A stretch of DNA of 64,000 nucleotides from Vandiemenella viatica (Eukaryota; Arthropoda; Insecta; Orthoptera; Morabidae), in NCBI GenBank assembly GCA_031002005.1, contig CM061921.1:143997283-144061282 (forward strand), in the 5' to 3' direction. This document shows, in pieces, positions 1 through 10,990 of this stretch. The position numbers and the translations under genes were made by a program. Each line of letters begins with the position of its first letter. Positions within the stretch are counted from its first letter, which is position 1. The notes beneath the pieces are model-generated. The model was not told where the DNA came from and ran no database searches. It worked only from the letters and a program-made list of their open reading frames with translations.

Positions 1-188
1 CGCTGGTCCACGTCGATATCATTAGAGAAGTGAGAGGACTGGAGGCAAAGAGTGGGAAGGAATTCGGCCATGGTCGTTTTGAAGTAATCATTCCGGCATT
101 AGCCTGGAAGATTGCCCGGAAGGGGGTTTAAACCCGCCTCCTCCAGAATGGGAGGTCAGAGAGTTATCATTCACCCACAATGCTCGGT
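1..188 (-). mobile_element. SINE-A copy, diverged, cut by window edge
   Basis: Minus-strand copy of the dominant SINE. The tail end starts at the window edge and the head ends at about 188 with TGCTCGGT, the complement of the head start. The GGAATTCGGCCATGG block of the central domain is at about 59-73. The stretch that normally reads GGAAAACCCAAATCTGGAT is missing, so the copy has an internal deletion. The B box region is mutated. It is old and probably inactive. Confidence 0.75.
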
Positions 189-343
189 TATATTGTTTTA
201 AGTTATCTGAAAATAAACAAGGTGGTTACATTTCCGGAAGTGTAGGAGCCATGTCTATAGCTGAGTATTTGTAGATTAGTGAGCTGTTTCTTATGGCTAA
301 AATCATTAGTGAATGACTCAAACATAGTAAATTATACGACGAA

Positions 344-570
344 TTTTTTTTTTTTTTTTTTTTTTACTGGTGCTTTAGGGCTCCTCGACAATGTACCAAA
401 AGCTGCGGTAGGATTTTTGGCAAGGAAGGAGAAGGAAATTGGATATAGCCTTTGTGAAGGAACCATCCAGTCATTTTCCTGCAGTAAATCATGGAAAACT
501 GTAATCAGAATGGTCGGACCCCAAGAATGCCATGCGCAAATTATTGCTCAGCCAGCTGACCCTGGATTTG
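344..570 (-). mobile_element. Diverged SINE relic sharing the SINE-A central domain
   Basis: A run of 22 T at 344-365 is the complement of a poly-A tail. Read on the minus strand, the sequence beyond it contains GTTTTCCATGATTTACTG, then GACTGGATGGTTCCTTC, then CCAATTTCCTTCTCCTTCC. These line up in order with the central domain of SINE-A. The 3' part next to the poly-A (complement of 366-400) does not match the SINE-A tail, so this looks like a different family that shares the core, or a very old relative. The tRNA-like head is not recognisable. Confidence 0.6.
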
Positions 571-1536
571 GTTGATTATCGAAATACATGGACACTTATG
601 TCAATTGGTAGTTGTTGTTACAGACAGGGCAGGAGTTTTGATTTGTACTCAAGTCATCGAAGAAAGAAACCGTAGCGTCATATTCTCTTATTTTATTGCA
701 GACATCTATAGCTGAGTAAACGGATCTAACAGGATATCGCTATGATGAACGGAGTCATTGTTAAATAGGTAACTAAGGTATTTCTGAGATGATTGCCTGT
801 TTGGTACGACTGGCTTTTGAGAATATTGCGATGGACTGTGTTCCATTACCGATGTGTATTTTACGCCGTCTAGTTCCATTCCTGCTGTTGTTAATCCTTT
901 GATAAAAATCTTTCTGAGAATGATGAGTACAAGTTTCGTTCCCAGTGTTTGGCTTCTGTGTACCCCAGTCCTCCCTACACGATTTTAATATAACACCAGT
1001 GCAATTGACCTTTTTTCTTTATTTTCTCCTTGTGTGATGAAATCAACATACACTACACTATACACAATGTTCTCAGTAACTCCACAAGATCTTTATCACA
1101 TTTGCAGATTGGAGCTACGTGAAAATACTGCACTGTGTATTATATTATTTATCTCGGTGTAATTATACTGAAAATTCGGTATAGCACATTGTATTACAGT
1201 GTTTACTTTGATTTTGAAGAAAACTTGAAAATTATTCAAACATCATCCAAGCCTGAGTAATAGAGTAGAGCGAACGTTGACAGTGAAATAGAATATATGT
1301 CAAGGAGAAATACTTATAAACCACTGATAATGCTTCGGAAAACGGGTATGGAAAAAAAAAATCAAAATATTTCAATGCAATAGCTGTTGTATGTAAAAAC
1401 ATATTAACATAGCTTTAAGTTGTTTTCTTTCTGTACCTGTAAAATATAAGGTATACCGGGTTTATAAATTTTTGTGCAATCTGTATATATTTATAATGAT
1501 GAATGTACATATGTTTTTTTGTTTGTTGGTTTGTTT
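571..1536. other. AT-rich stretch, nothing recognised
   Basis: No open frame of note, no inverted repeat and no repeat family seen elsewhere in the window was found here. Short A and T runs only. Confidence 0.5.
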
Positions 1537-1650
1537 CTTCTTCATACAAATCCACAGTTTTAATCCGATTTCGATGAAAGTTTGCATACTTATCCTTTGA
1601 AACAAGGAGAAAAGTACTGTCTACATTTGGTTGAAAATTTTTCTGTATAA
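1537..1650 (-). repeat. Isolated monomer of the 31-33 kb tandem repeat
   Basis: On the minus strand this stretch is closely similar to monomer type A of the tandem array at 31310-33420: CCAAATGTAGACAGTA, then CTTTGTTTCAAAGGATA, then GCAAACTTTCATCGAAATC and AAAACTGTGGATTTGTAT occur in the same order and spacing. It is a single unit, which shows that the monomer is dispersed as well as arrayed. Confidence 0.8.
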
Positions 1651-1743
1651 ATAATACATGTTGTCTTATAACTTCGAAAAATTACTGAACGGTGATAGAC
1701 AGACGCGTAGGTTGTGTAGGTCTCTGTACAGGCTTTTTCATAT

Positions 1744-2048
1744 AGCGGTCTGGTAGCTCGGTGGTTAAAGCGCTTGCTTACTGCTGTTTGGATCGTGGTC
1801 TCCGGTTCAAATCACCGTGGAGGCAAAGATTTCTAAAAATTGTTTTTGATCGTAAGAGTCACGCCTGGACTGTCGGTTATTCGGATTGAATGTTAAACTG
1901 TAGATATCACAAATTTAGGGGTTCAATGCGAGGAAAATCGTAGGTAGTCTTGCAATGCTGTAGGTGTACACTTTTTTTACGTTATAATGATCCCTCAGGG
2001 GTCGTTCACAGTCAGTGCGTGTGTGTGATCTACAATAATAATACTATA
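1744..2048 (+). mobile_element. tRNA-headed SINE (group B)
   Basis: The head has a pol III A box-like segment (TGGTAGCTCGGTGGTTAA, about 1752-1769) and a B box-like GGTTCAAATCACC at about 1804. The acceptor stem does not close, so it is a tRNA-derived SINE rather than a tRNA gene. The same head type occurs at 27409, 30931 and, on the minus strand, at 46325 and 46817. The 3' end is set loosely at an AATAATA stretch near 2035; the body does not align with that of the 27409 copy. Confidence 0.6.
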
Positions 2049-2097
2049 AATGCGGAAGTAAATCTCTGTCTTTTTTTTTACGTTTTGACGATTAAAT

Positions 2098-2408
2098 GGC
2101 TATATCGATATTGATGGAAATTGACAAGAAAATCTGTAGGAAGGGCACAGGACATTTTTTTAGGTACGATTAACAGATGTAGTCACTAAATTTTGATAAC
2201 TTATCGAATGGTGACAGAAATATGTTGGAAAATGATTCTGTTCAAGAGACAGGTTCGTTGGTATAGTGATATAGTGATAGCTTTCCTGTCATATTATGCC
2301 GTTTCGGTGTTGTTTGGGACCAATCCTTCGTTACCAACAACTTTCTATATTCAATTCTGGCAAAGAAATTCTTAATCCACGCGTACGAAAATGCGGGTAT
2401 CAGCTAGT
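2098..2408 (-). mobile_element. Dispersed ACTAGCTGAT repeat, internally deleted copy
   Basis: On the minus strand it starts ACTAGCTGATACCCGCA, continues CGTACGCGTGGATTAAGAA, and ends near a poly-pyrimidine region. It matches 15660-16369 at both ends at high identity by eye. The whole central part of that longer copy (about 15845-16250) is absent here, with the join near 2212-2222. No protein was recognised in the family. The superfamily is not known to me from the sequence. Confidence 0.75.
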
Positions 2409-2726
2409 TAATAATAAAGCTCACAAGTATAATGCAATGAGTGTAAGAGAAAGGAGATCTATTGGTGTCTGATTATTACGAAATCTCTTCAGGAAATCGC
2501 CCAATGTTGTTGAACGAGCGCTGTCGCGTATCTTGTTAGGTATAGAGACGAACATCTCGAGTTTGCTGGAATGGAGGAATCGCCTGTAGATCACGTCCCC
2601 TCGGCCGCAAACACCACAACCCTCCAGCATCCCTTATCAGCTACGCCCCTGAAGCTATGGTCTCCGTGTCTCAGATTGGATACGACTGGTGTCTACGCGC
2701 TGCGGGGAAAATACCGCTATCGTAAA

Positions 2727-2915
2727 CTGAGTGTGATGGTAGTCTCGCCTGGCATTCGGGAGGACGGGGGATCAAATCCACGTTCGACCATACAGATTTC
2801 GGTTTTCCATGATATTCCGAAATCACTCAGTCCTTTAAAAGATGATGGCCGAATTCTTTCCCGTTCCTACTCCCCCATCCACTCCCGCTTCTAATAACTA
2901 CATAAAGCCAGAAGA
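2727..2915 (+). mobile_element. SINE-A copy, head damaged
   Basis: The head GTGTGATGGTAGTCTCGCC has lost about 20 bases between the A box and the CTCGCATTCGG block. The B box is degraded (GGGATCAAATCCAC). The central domain (GGTTTTCCATGATATTCC) and tail (CTTCTAATAACTACATAAAGCC) are diverged. It lies about 85 bases before a second SINE-A copy on the same strand. Confidence 0.75.
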
Positions 2916-3000
2916 AATATATGTTACTTTTAAATAACAATTATTACTTAAACAATGCCAGTGAAACTGTCTACTTTGACAACTTTATTTCTTAGCGCGT

Positions 3001-3219
3001 ACCAAGCGTGGTGGGTGAGCGGTAACGCTCTGGACTCGCATTCGGGAGGATTAGGTTCCAATCCCCGTCCGAGCATCCAGATTTGGGTTTTCCATGGTTT
3101 CCCCAAATATGTTTCCTTCAAAGGGCCATGGCCGAATTTCTTCCAGTTCCTTGTCCCCAGTCCCATCCCGCATCTAATTACCACGACGTCGATGAGGCGT
3201 AAGGTCATAAGTAAAAAAA
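3001..3219 (+). mobile_element. SINE-A copy with probable target duplication
   Basis: The A box segment (GTGGTGGGTGAGCGGTAA) and a near-consensus B box (GGTTCCAATCCCC) are present. About 25 bases between CCCCAAAT and CTTCAAAGGGCC are deleted. The tail ends GGTCATAAGTAAAAAAA. Flanks CTTAGCGCGT (2991-3000) and CTTGGCGCAT (3220-3229) match at 8 of 10 and are a likely degraded target-site duplication. Confidence 0.85.
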
Positions 3220-3229
3220 CTTGGCGCAT

Positions 3230-6171
3230 TTCAACTGTCGTATAAATGGCACAGATCGGACGTTGATAAGATTTTGTCTACAGCTTTCGTATATTTTTCA
3301 AAGAAAATTTCATTTGCGAAATATCAAATAGTTCCTACATCTTAATTTTAAGTCGATGTTGAGATGTGTTTCATTTGATGTTTTAAATATTCTATTACAG
3401 TAAAAATACTTTTTCCTTTAATGCGAATTCGTTTCATGGACACTTGATCCTACAACAAAGCCATCTGTCGCTTCTTTTCTGAAAGCATCGAATATTGTTT
3501 CTGCGAACATAATAGATGGCTTAGAATAGCCACATGGCAGCCGGCTATTGAATGAAGTTGTTGTGGCATACAGGGACTATTGATTTGTGTGTATTTGAGA
3601 ATGGAATACGTGAAAAAAGCTGGTGTCGGTTTTGTGTGAATGAAATATCAGGAACAAAGAAGTGTAATGCTTTAAAGTATGGATGATAACCTAACTGCGT
3701 TGGTGCCTTCACCACTTGTTAGGTCAACAAACGACTAGACAAATACAATGGGTATTTCTGTTGATAAGTGTTACAATGATTAAAATCTCCCCAAAAAAGT
3801 TTAGTTGTGAGGAGTAACAAAATATTAATAATACTTAAGTTGAGAAATTCAGATCTTAAATATTGTATTACTTTTATTGTTATAAACAAAATCGTTAACA
3901 TTCTGCTTAGCCCACAATATATTCTCTGTACGTATTAATGTTATATAGAAAAGTATTATGTTGAGGAGCACACAAACAACAGAACTTTCACTTCCAGCGC
4001 GTGAGTATGTATTTTATTCTTGGAAATATCTGTCAAAACAATCATTGATAGTACGAAAAATTCGCATGTGCAACCTCACTCTTCAAAAAATGAAATTTCC
4101 ACATGTTTCGGTAAAAACACATGGCGACAGTAAAAAGAGTATTGCACAAAAAAAATAAGAAGCTAATATTTATTACATTCAGGCAAGTCTAATTAAGTCA
4201 TAACAACATGCATGAAAGACAAGAAATAAATTTAGTGGAAAAACTCATTGTGACACCAGAATAAATATTAATACAAGGAATGAGATCACACTAATTACAA
4301 CGCTGAGACTAATTAAACTAAAATATCACTGTGAAAAAATAACTGATAGAAACGTGTTATGTGCAACATCAAATGAAGCTGGCGATCAGGTAACACACCT
4401 CGTAACATAACTGTGAACGTAAGTAAAATGTTAATTCTGCAAATACATATCTACCACTTTAGTTGAGAAAGCCGTTTGTGCTAAAGTGGATAAAACTGTA
4501 ACATAAACTGGACCTCACAGTTCTCAGGTGGGAAAAAAATAATTTCGTGTTGCCCACCTAAGAAATGATGAATTTAGTTTTTAATAACTATAGTAGTCTT
4601 TATGAATTCCATGTTACTGACATTATTATCACCCACAGCTGAACTTAGTTTTCAACATTTTAAATTACCTTCGTGGGTGTCATGTCAGTAAATAACGTAG
4701 TCAACAACATTATTAATAGACCCAATGTGTGCAGTGTTTATTTCTGATGTATTGTGATCTCTGGCACCTATCTGTTCAGATTACGAGCAGTGTGTTCATC
4801 TTTGATGTAGTAGAATCTTTGGCGCCTTTCTGAGATTGCGAAAAGATTATCATTTATTGCTCCATCCACCGTTCACTTACAGTTATAAGATATAGCGCAG
4901 TTTTATGTTAGATTCTAAGCTCCAAAACTCTAAAAACCCTATTCAAATCGGTTCAGTCGTTTTCGCGTGATGCAAGGACAAAACAATCCTACAGAAATGG
5001 CTGCTTACAGATTCTTGTATGTACTGATTATTTGCACGAGTTAACAGGGCCCGTCCTGGCCATTACATTCAGCCAGTCAGTAGTGTTAGATATCTCTTCA
5101 GCTAAATATATTACACGAACCCGAAGACGATATATTTACTGAAAAAATAAAAGTGCAAGACTGGTAGTCATTGTAAGAAAGGAGGTGAATAAAGAGTGTA
5201 AGGAGGTGTATAACTCAGATAGTGGTGATGAGGCATGGATAGATATAGGGAGAAGAATTAGAAGTAGTACATGACACGGAAAAGAAGACCATTATAAATA
5301 TGCTCTTGATTTCATAATGCATAAGCATGTGCGAGAGTTATTTTTCAGGTAAGTTTTAAACATATCAAAAGATAATGCTAATCGATAACTTCATCCTCTA
5401 ACAATAAGACTATTGTTACGATTTCGGTATCCAGAAAGAACATTACATGCAAGTTTTTGCTCAGAGCAATTCTTTCCGGTAACACGAAACATTTATTGTG
5501 TCCAGATTTTTCCTATGCTATCACGCTTTGACAATAGCAACTCGCACTTTGATCTACCTATTCAGAAAGGCGAATTTGATTACTCTTACACACCACTCCC
5601 AGTTACACAAAACATAATTAATATCGACTGGTAAGCATTCGTTTCACAGACAGTATTTGCGGTATCATACTTGTCAAGTTTATTTGATGAGCAAAGTACC
5701 TGTATGTTCCGTGTCTAGAAGATCATGCATATATGCGAAAAGCCACACTGCAACAGGATAAAACATGCACTGCCTCCGGCTAAAAGTTTCTAACCAAAGC
5801 TTTGTCAAACTGATAAGAACTACCATCACTGCCAATGCTACCGAATTTCGAAAGTTTTTTCAATTACCAGTCACCCCGAGTAGCTTGCAAAAGGTCACTG
5901 AAGTCACTAGCACATGAATTAGGATTCACATATTTTGTTTGGCTTTCCGAAATGTTCAACACAATTGATATTATAAGGTCTATTATTGTGGGATTACTTC
6001 TATACCGTATATAATAACGAAGACACAATGTATTCAACAGCTCAGTCAGAACTGAAAAAATCTAACACAGATTATCTCTGCTGCACAATCGATATAACCT
6101 TAGGTTTGTCCTATCACTTTCTTTCTTTCTTTCTCTATCTAGAAACTTTGCGTGCTGTCAAAATCTTTGAT
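3230..6171. other. Long unannotated AT-rich stretch
   Basis: No coding sequence recognised. Two small observations: near 4930-4985 a segment reading TTCAAATCGGTTCAGTCG resembles the motif that ends the array at 33350-33370; and 4745-4850 holds two loosely similar blocks around TCTCTGGCACC and TCTTTGGCGCC. Otherwise nothing seen. Confidence 0.4.
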
Positions 6172-6408
6172 GCCGGCCCCGGTAGCGCGGAGCTAGCGAG
6201 CTGGCTTCGCGTTGCAAGGGTCACCGGTTCGAATCAGGCCTAGGACATGGGTGGTTTTAATTAAGTGTTGTGTCTGTCCTGTATTATCCTATCACTAGTT
6301 ATTATCAATAATAACACGAGAAGATTCTATACACACACTTGAGGAATAAAAGAAACACAGTTGCTTGGTGAATGGCTAAAAGGCCGAATTCCAATTTAAA
6401 AAAAATCA
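6172..6408 (+). mobile_element. tRNA-headed SINE (group C)
   Basis: The head begins GCCGGCCCCGGTAGCGCGG and has a clear B box, CCGGTTCGAATCAGG, at about 6225-6239, followed by GACATGGGTGGTTTTAATTA. The body ends AAAGGCCGAATTCC followed by A-rich sequence. Related copies lie at 14020 (tail only), 19352, 45478 and 51708, the last three on the minus strand. The 14020 copy shares the tail TTTTAATTAAGTGTT and the ending GGTTATAAGGCCG/AATGGCTAAAAGGCCG. Confidence 0.75.
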
Positions 6409-6910
6409 AAAATGAAAAAAATCTTTGATACAATATTACCTTAGATAGATAACTGTTAGAATAGTGTAGGGCTACAGGAATTTTTTTGTGTGTTATTCTG
6501 TTTCCACAATGTATTGTTTTTTAGGGAACTATCGAAGATTTAACCTGCCTAAAATCGTAGAAAGGACGGCACGAGTTTCGATCCAAAGCCCACGTACCTT
6601 CTCACTTCCATGCTCGCCCGATTTATCGATTGGCAGTTTTTTTCTTTTGTTCTGAAGTGTAACTGGGTCTCTTGAAAAGAAACCTTACCATATAGCACAT
6701 CCTTCTAGATACTACGGATGTCATACAAGTTTTAAAACCACATGTAGGATATTCACGTGATCTTCAGAATCAAAATTCTAACATCAACATGTTCAAAATA
6801 AATTCCATGCAGTATATAACACGATCTTATAATCTTCTAGGCGCCGATTTTACTCATACAATCTGTAATAGACATATGGCTAGAGCCACACAGCATGAAA
6901 ATGGACTGAG
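6409..6910. other. Unannotated stretch
   Basis: Nothing recognised. No repeat family seen elsewhere in the window and no coding signal. Confidence 0.4.
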
Positions 6911-7130
6911 GGTTTTTTCCCCCGTGCTTTACGCCGCGTCGACGTCGAGGTAATTAAAGGCGGGAGGGGATCGGAGACAAGGAAAGGGAAGGAATTTAAC
7001 AACAGCCTCTTTAAGGAACGATCTCGGCATTCGCCTGGAGTTATTTTGGGAAACATTTGAAAACCAAAATCTGGATGGCAGAACGGTTATCTGAATCCGC
7101 GACCTCCCGAATACCGATCACCCACCGGCT
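6911..7130 (-). mobile_element. SINE-A copy, diverged
   Basis: The minus-strand tail (complement of CTTTACGCCGCGTCGACGTCG, here at about 6937) and central domain (complement of GGCATTCGCCTGGAGTTAT at about 7034) are clear. The head end is eroded around 7100-7130 but the complement of GGTGGGTGA is still visible at 7118-7125. The B box is mutated. Confidence 0.8.
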
Positions 7131-7585
7131 AGATACGTGAAATCTGAAGTGTATTCATCCTCTAATTAGACGTGGGATGATACAAATTGGAACTTAATTC
7201 ATAAAATGAATACATTTCAAGTCGTCAAATTTTGTACCGAAGGATAAACTAGACTTAATTCTCGATGAATTTTCACCTCCCATAAATTCTGAAATTCGGA
7301 GTGACAGGTTTCTTACATTCTCCAAATATAACCTCGTTAAACTAGGAAGGAGCTGTTGATAATATCTCATTTACGTGTGGAACCAATATTGCAATGAATG
7401 CACTGATTTATAGATGACTGATAACGTAGTTTGATACTGCATCTCTACGTAAGCGTAGCGACAATTTACATCAGATCCATTGGAAGTCTATACCAGGGGA
7501 ATGAGAAACATACGAGGGAAACATATCACTTTGGACTACATTGAGTAATATCGAAAACCCAAAACACTGTACTTTGACGTAATTG
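7131..7585. other. Unannotated stretch before the hAT element
   Basis: No recognised feature. It ends at the 8-bp target duplication of the hAT element at 7586. Confidence 0.4.
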
Positions 7586-7730
7586 GTCTATGCCATTGGT
7601 TGCCAATTAGTGGTAAGCGTGCCCTAGAGGTACGTGAGGTTGCTTCAATGGGCATGGGCGGTAATCTCTTGGCTAAGCTAACCACTTAGGTAACTTATAA
7701 AAATGTGTTCAAACATTGCTAATGCCAAAA

Positions 7731-8240
7731 TACAGGGCGTTCGCCGGGAAACGCAACCCACTGTTAGCGCTACAAGGAAGAAACTGCTCCCGGCGAGCGA
7801 GCGGTCAGTTTCCGGCATTGTTCGACCGTCGGTCGCGGACTATTTCATAATAATTACGCTTCATAAACTTCATAAACTGGTGTGCTAAGCATTTAAATGT
7901 GACGTAATTCATTAGCTTACCTTATAAAAGATGCTGGAAGTGTTGACCCTCTTGTGTAATGCACATTTCACATCTTCTGAACATATTTCGAGACACACGC
8001 AAAGAAACGTTTATTCACAACACTGATTAATAAGAGACTGAAGTCACAAACTATCTACAATGCAAAGAAACCGTTCTTAACAATGTAAGGGTCACTGCAC
8101 TGCACTGTTGGGGCAGCGGAGGTGTTAAACAGTGCGGTGATTCACGGTGCCGTGTGGCGGAAACTGCTGGGTCCACTGACCGAGCAAGTTGCCGACGGCA
8201 ACAGACTGGGAGGGTAGCGTTTTCCGGCGAACGCCCTGTA
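7731..8240. mobile_element. Mariner-type MITE inside the hAT element
   Basis: Terminal inverted repeats: the left end reads CAGGGCGTTCGCCGGGAAACG and the right end is its complement with one mismatch over the first 21 bases, with weaker similarity continuing inward. TA dinucleotides at 7731-7732 and 8239-8240 fit the target duplication of Tc1/mariner elements, leaving a 506-bp core. No transposase reading frame is present. The ends are GC-rich compared with the surrounding DNA. Confidence 0.85.
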
Positions 8241-8495
8241 TATACAGGTATATTTACCTTTGCAAACAGTAAGATTATTTTTATTTGTCTCATTAATTCG
8301 GAATACATATCAAACGCTAAATCGTTATTGCATAACGTGCACTGAAGTCAAAAACATAAACACATAAATATGACAATGTAACAGCATGGTGACAGCGTCC
8401 TGGTGTTGCAGCCAGAATCGTCTCTTATTCACAAATTGAGCCTGTATACAAAAGCTTGTGTACAAAATGTAATTTTTGTTTAAAAACATATTTTT

Positions 8496-8739
8496 ACAGA
8501 GCGTGATGGGTGAGCGATTAGAACTCTGGCCTCGCATTCGCGAAGACGGCGGTTCGAATCCCCGTCCAGGCATCCAGATTTGGATTTTCCATGTGTTCCC
8601 CAAATCACTCCAAGTGAATGCCGGGATGCTTCCTTCAAAATGCCATTGCCGAATTCCTTCCCGTTCCTTCTCCCCACTCTGATCCCGCCTCTAATGACCT
8701 TGACATCGACGAGGCGTAAAGCCACAAGTAAAAAAAAAA
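8496..8739 (+). mobile_element. SINE-A copy, nearly full length, nested in hAT
   Basis: All parts are present: A box (TGATGGGTGAGCG), CTCGCATTCG, B box GGTTCGAATCCCC at about 8552, central domain GATTTTCCATGTGTTCCCC, and tail GAGGCGTAAAGCCACAAGT followed by a poly-A run to 8739. It is closer to the consensus than most copies. It separates the MITE side of the hAT element from the transposase region. Confidence 0.9.
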
Positions 8740-8929
8740 GTTTTTTAAATAGGATAAAAATGGGTATGATATGTAAAACGGTGAATAAAATATTCGAGTT
8801 TCTTCAGTTTCATGCGCGTTCGTTTTTTCTGATTTACTCTGTATCCTCGGCGCATTAATTTCAAAAATACAAAAGGTGAGTCAATAAATACTCGTACTTC
8901 TCTTCCAGATGGCACTTTGGCTGATAGGA

Positions 8930-10760
8930 CGTCTGAATGTTGACGAGGCGTCAAGCAATACTGAAAAATCGTCTGCTTATCACGAATCACCCTCTACCAG
9001 TACCAACACAAACAAAAAAACTTGTTAACAAAGATTCGCCTCTCGGAAAAGGAAATATGATTAGTGTTATATTCAGTTTGGTTTTACAAGCTCTAGATAT
9101 CCTGGTTTCTCCTTGCCACAGCGTGTCTTGTGTGGAGACGCTGTCAAATCGTTCGTTACAACAATCCTTACTATGTCGCCATTTGGAAATTAATTTCAAG
9201 GATCAGTCTGTATCCTGCTTTGAATAAAAATTAAACGATCGCAAACAAAGCTAAAAATCTATACAGACACTATCCCTTAAATACGAAGGTCAAGCCTCTT
9301 TCAGAATTAGTTATTTAATTGTGAAGCAAGCTAAACCACATAGTATTCGGGAAAACCTCATATGCAAATATATGATGAAATCTATGTTCGGAGGAGAAAT
9401 GGCACTAGAATTTGATGTTATTCTTATGTCAAATAACACTGTCTATCGTTGTATTGTAGACATGTCAGATAACCTGGAAACCCAGCTAACTCAACGCTTT
9501 TTACAAAGCGATTTCTTTGCTATACAACTCGAGGAATCTAAAGACGTATCTAACTTGGCTCAACGTTTAGTATACGTTCAATACATCAATTCCAAAGAGG
9601 TCCATGAAGAGTTCCATTTTAGCGTGCCCTTCCGATTCTCACCGTCGGAGATAACATCTTCGTATGTTTAACGTTTTTATCGAAGAAAATAAAATGGATT
9701 GGCCCAAATGTATGGGTGTGTGAACTGGTGGTGCAAAAGCAGTGGTGGGTCGTTTTTCAGAACTTGTAAAGCGGATACAAGATGAAGATCCACTTGAAAG
9801 GTGAGCAAACTGTGGAATTCATGAAGATGCAATTGCTTGTAAAAAAAAAAAAAAAAAAAAAAATGACAGAAAGCTTGGACAACACTCTTACAAATGCTGC
9901 AAGCATTGTTAATCAGGGCCCGTAGTACAAACTCGGGAATTTTTGCCGACATTTTCAAAGAACTTGGTAGTTAACATGACCCTGTGTTGGATACTGAAGT
10001 ACGCTGGCTGTCCAGGGGAATAGTTTATTTCGAGAATATTTAAGCTGAGACATGAAATTGAGTTGTTCCTTGTCCAACAAGGAAATCATGAGTGCAAACA
10101 GATGCTGACTGACACTTAACGGCTGCAAACATTGGCTTACTTCTGAGATATTTTCACCAGATTGAATTAGCGGAATTTCCGACTTAAAGGCCAGGATACA
10201 ACCATATTTATTATGCATGCGAAAGTTGGATCATCTATTAAATAACTCTGTGGACATATTTGATAGAAAAATGCAAAGGTTACGAGTTTCCGAAAATTGT
10301 GTTTTTTTTTTGGAAAAAATTTCAACTACTTCGAATGATATAAAATCAGCCATTATAACATGTTGACAGAGTTAAGCAACCATTTTCCAGAAATATCGGC
10401 GAAATGGAACTGGATAAACAATCCTTTCGCAAACCATTCCAACGACCATCAACCCATCTGTGACCAAGAGGAACTGATAGACGGTTCATGCAACAGCAGA
10501 CTCAAGAGTCGTTTTGCAGAATAATCACGGGTAAATGTTTGCGCTGAACTAAAAGACGTTTAGCACGCCATCATAGCATCAATACGATTTTCACTACCAT
10601 TTCGCACAACTTACTTTGGTGAGAGCGAATTTTCTGCCATGACAAACATGACAACTAAAACCTACCACACCTTCAACTGGAAGATGATTTAAGTTTGAAA
10701 CTTAATAAATAGCAACAAAATTTCTCAAATTTTTGCGAAGAGAAACGAACACATTTTTAC
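8930..10760 (+). pseudogene. hAT transposase pseudogene (ZBED5-like)
   Basis: Broken transposase of the surrounding hAT element. An N-terminal BED-type zinc finger is suggested at about 9118-9225, where CVETLSNRSL is followed by LLCRHLEINFKDQS; the histidine-rich part is damaged. At 9321-9671 an open stretch of 116 codons contains KPHSIRENLI, LSNNTVYRCIVDMS, FFAIQLEESKDVSNLAQ and VQYINSKEVHEEF, the usual order in this family, where the LDES block carries a catalytic Asp. Here it reads LEES, so that Asp is lost. Downstream, many stops and shifts occur, with a 22-base A run inserted at about 9841-9862. The C-terminal dimerisation region is recognisable by SAMTNMTTK at about 10630. The gene is inactive. 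Assignment rests on remembered family motifs, not a search. Confidence 0.75.
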
Positions 10761-10990
10761 CATTAAACTTAAAAAATATTAGTGATTTTCTTTATTATTA
10801 GAATTGTTATGATAACACTTTTGGACATTTGTTGATTTTATGTGACTTTTTTATTGTATTAAAATTTAATAAATATCGAAATACTGGTTTAATTGTTTAT
10901 TTATCATTTGAGGTATAAGGGGTGCGTGAGGTTGTGATCTTTCTTGAAGGGGTACTCGGCAAAAACTAATTGGGGACTACTAGTTTATGC

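Larger units (their letters stand above)
7586..10990 (+). mobile_element. hAT DNA transposon (ZBED5-like), with 8-bp target duplications
   Basis: The element proper is 7594-10982. Direct 8-bp flanks GTCTATGC (7586-7593) and GTTTATGC (10983-10990) match at 7 of 8, the target duplication length typical of hAT. The termini are inverted: the left end reads CATTGGTTGCCAATTAGTG and the complement of the right end reads TAGTAGTCCCCAATTAGTT. Both subterminal regions carry GTGCCC/GGGGTAC-type runs (AGAGGTACGTGAGG at 7637; GGGGTACTCGGC at about 10959), a familiar layout for animal hAT elements of this group. It encodes a broken transposase (see 8930-10760) and contains a MITE (7731-8240) and a SINE-A copy (8496-8739), so it predates both. 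Confidence 0.85.
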
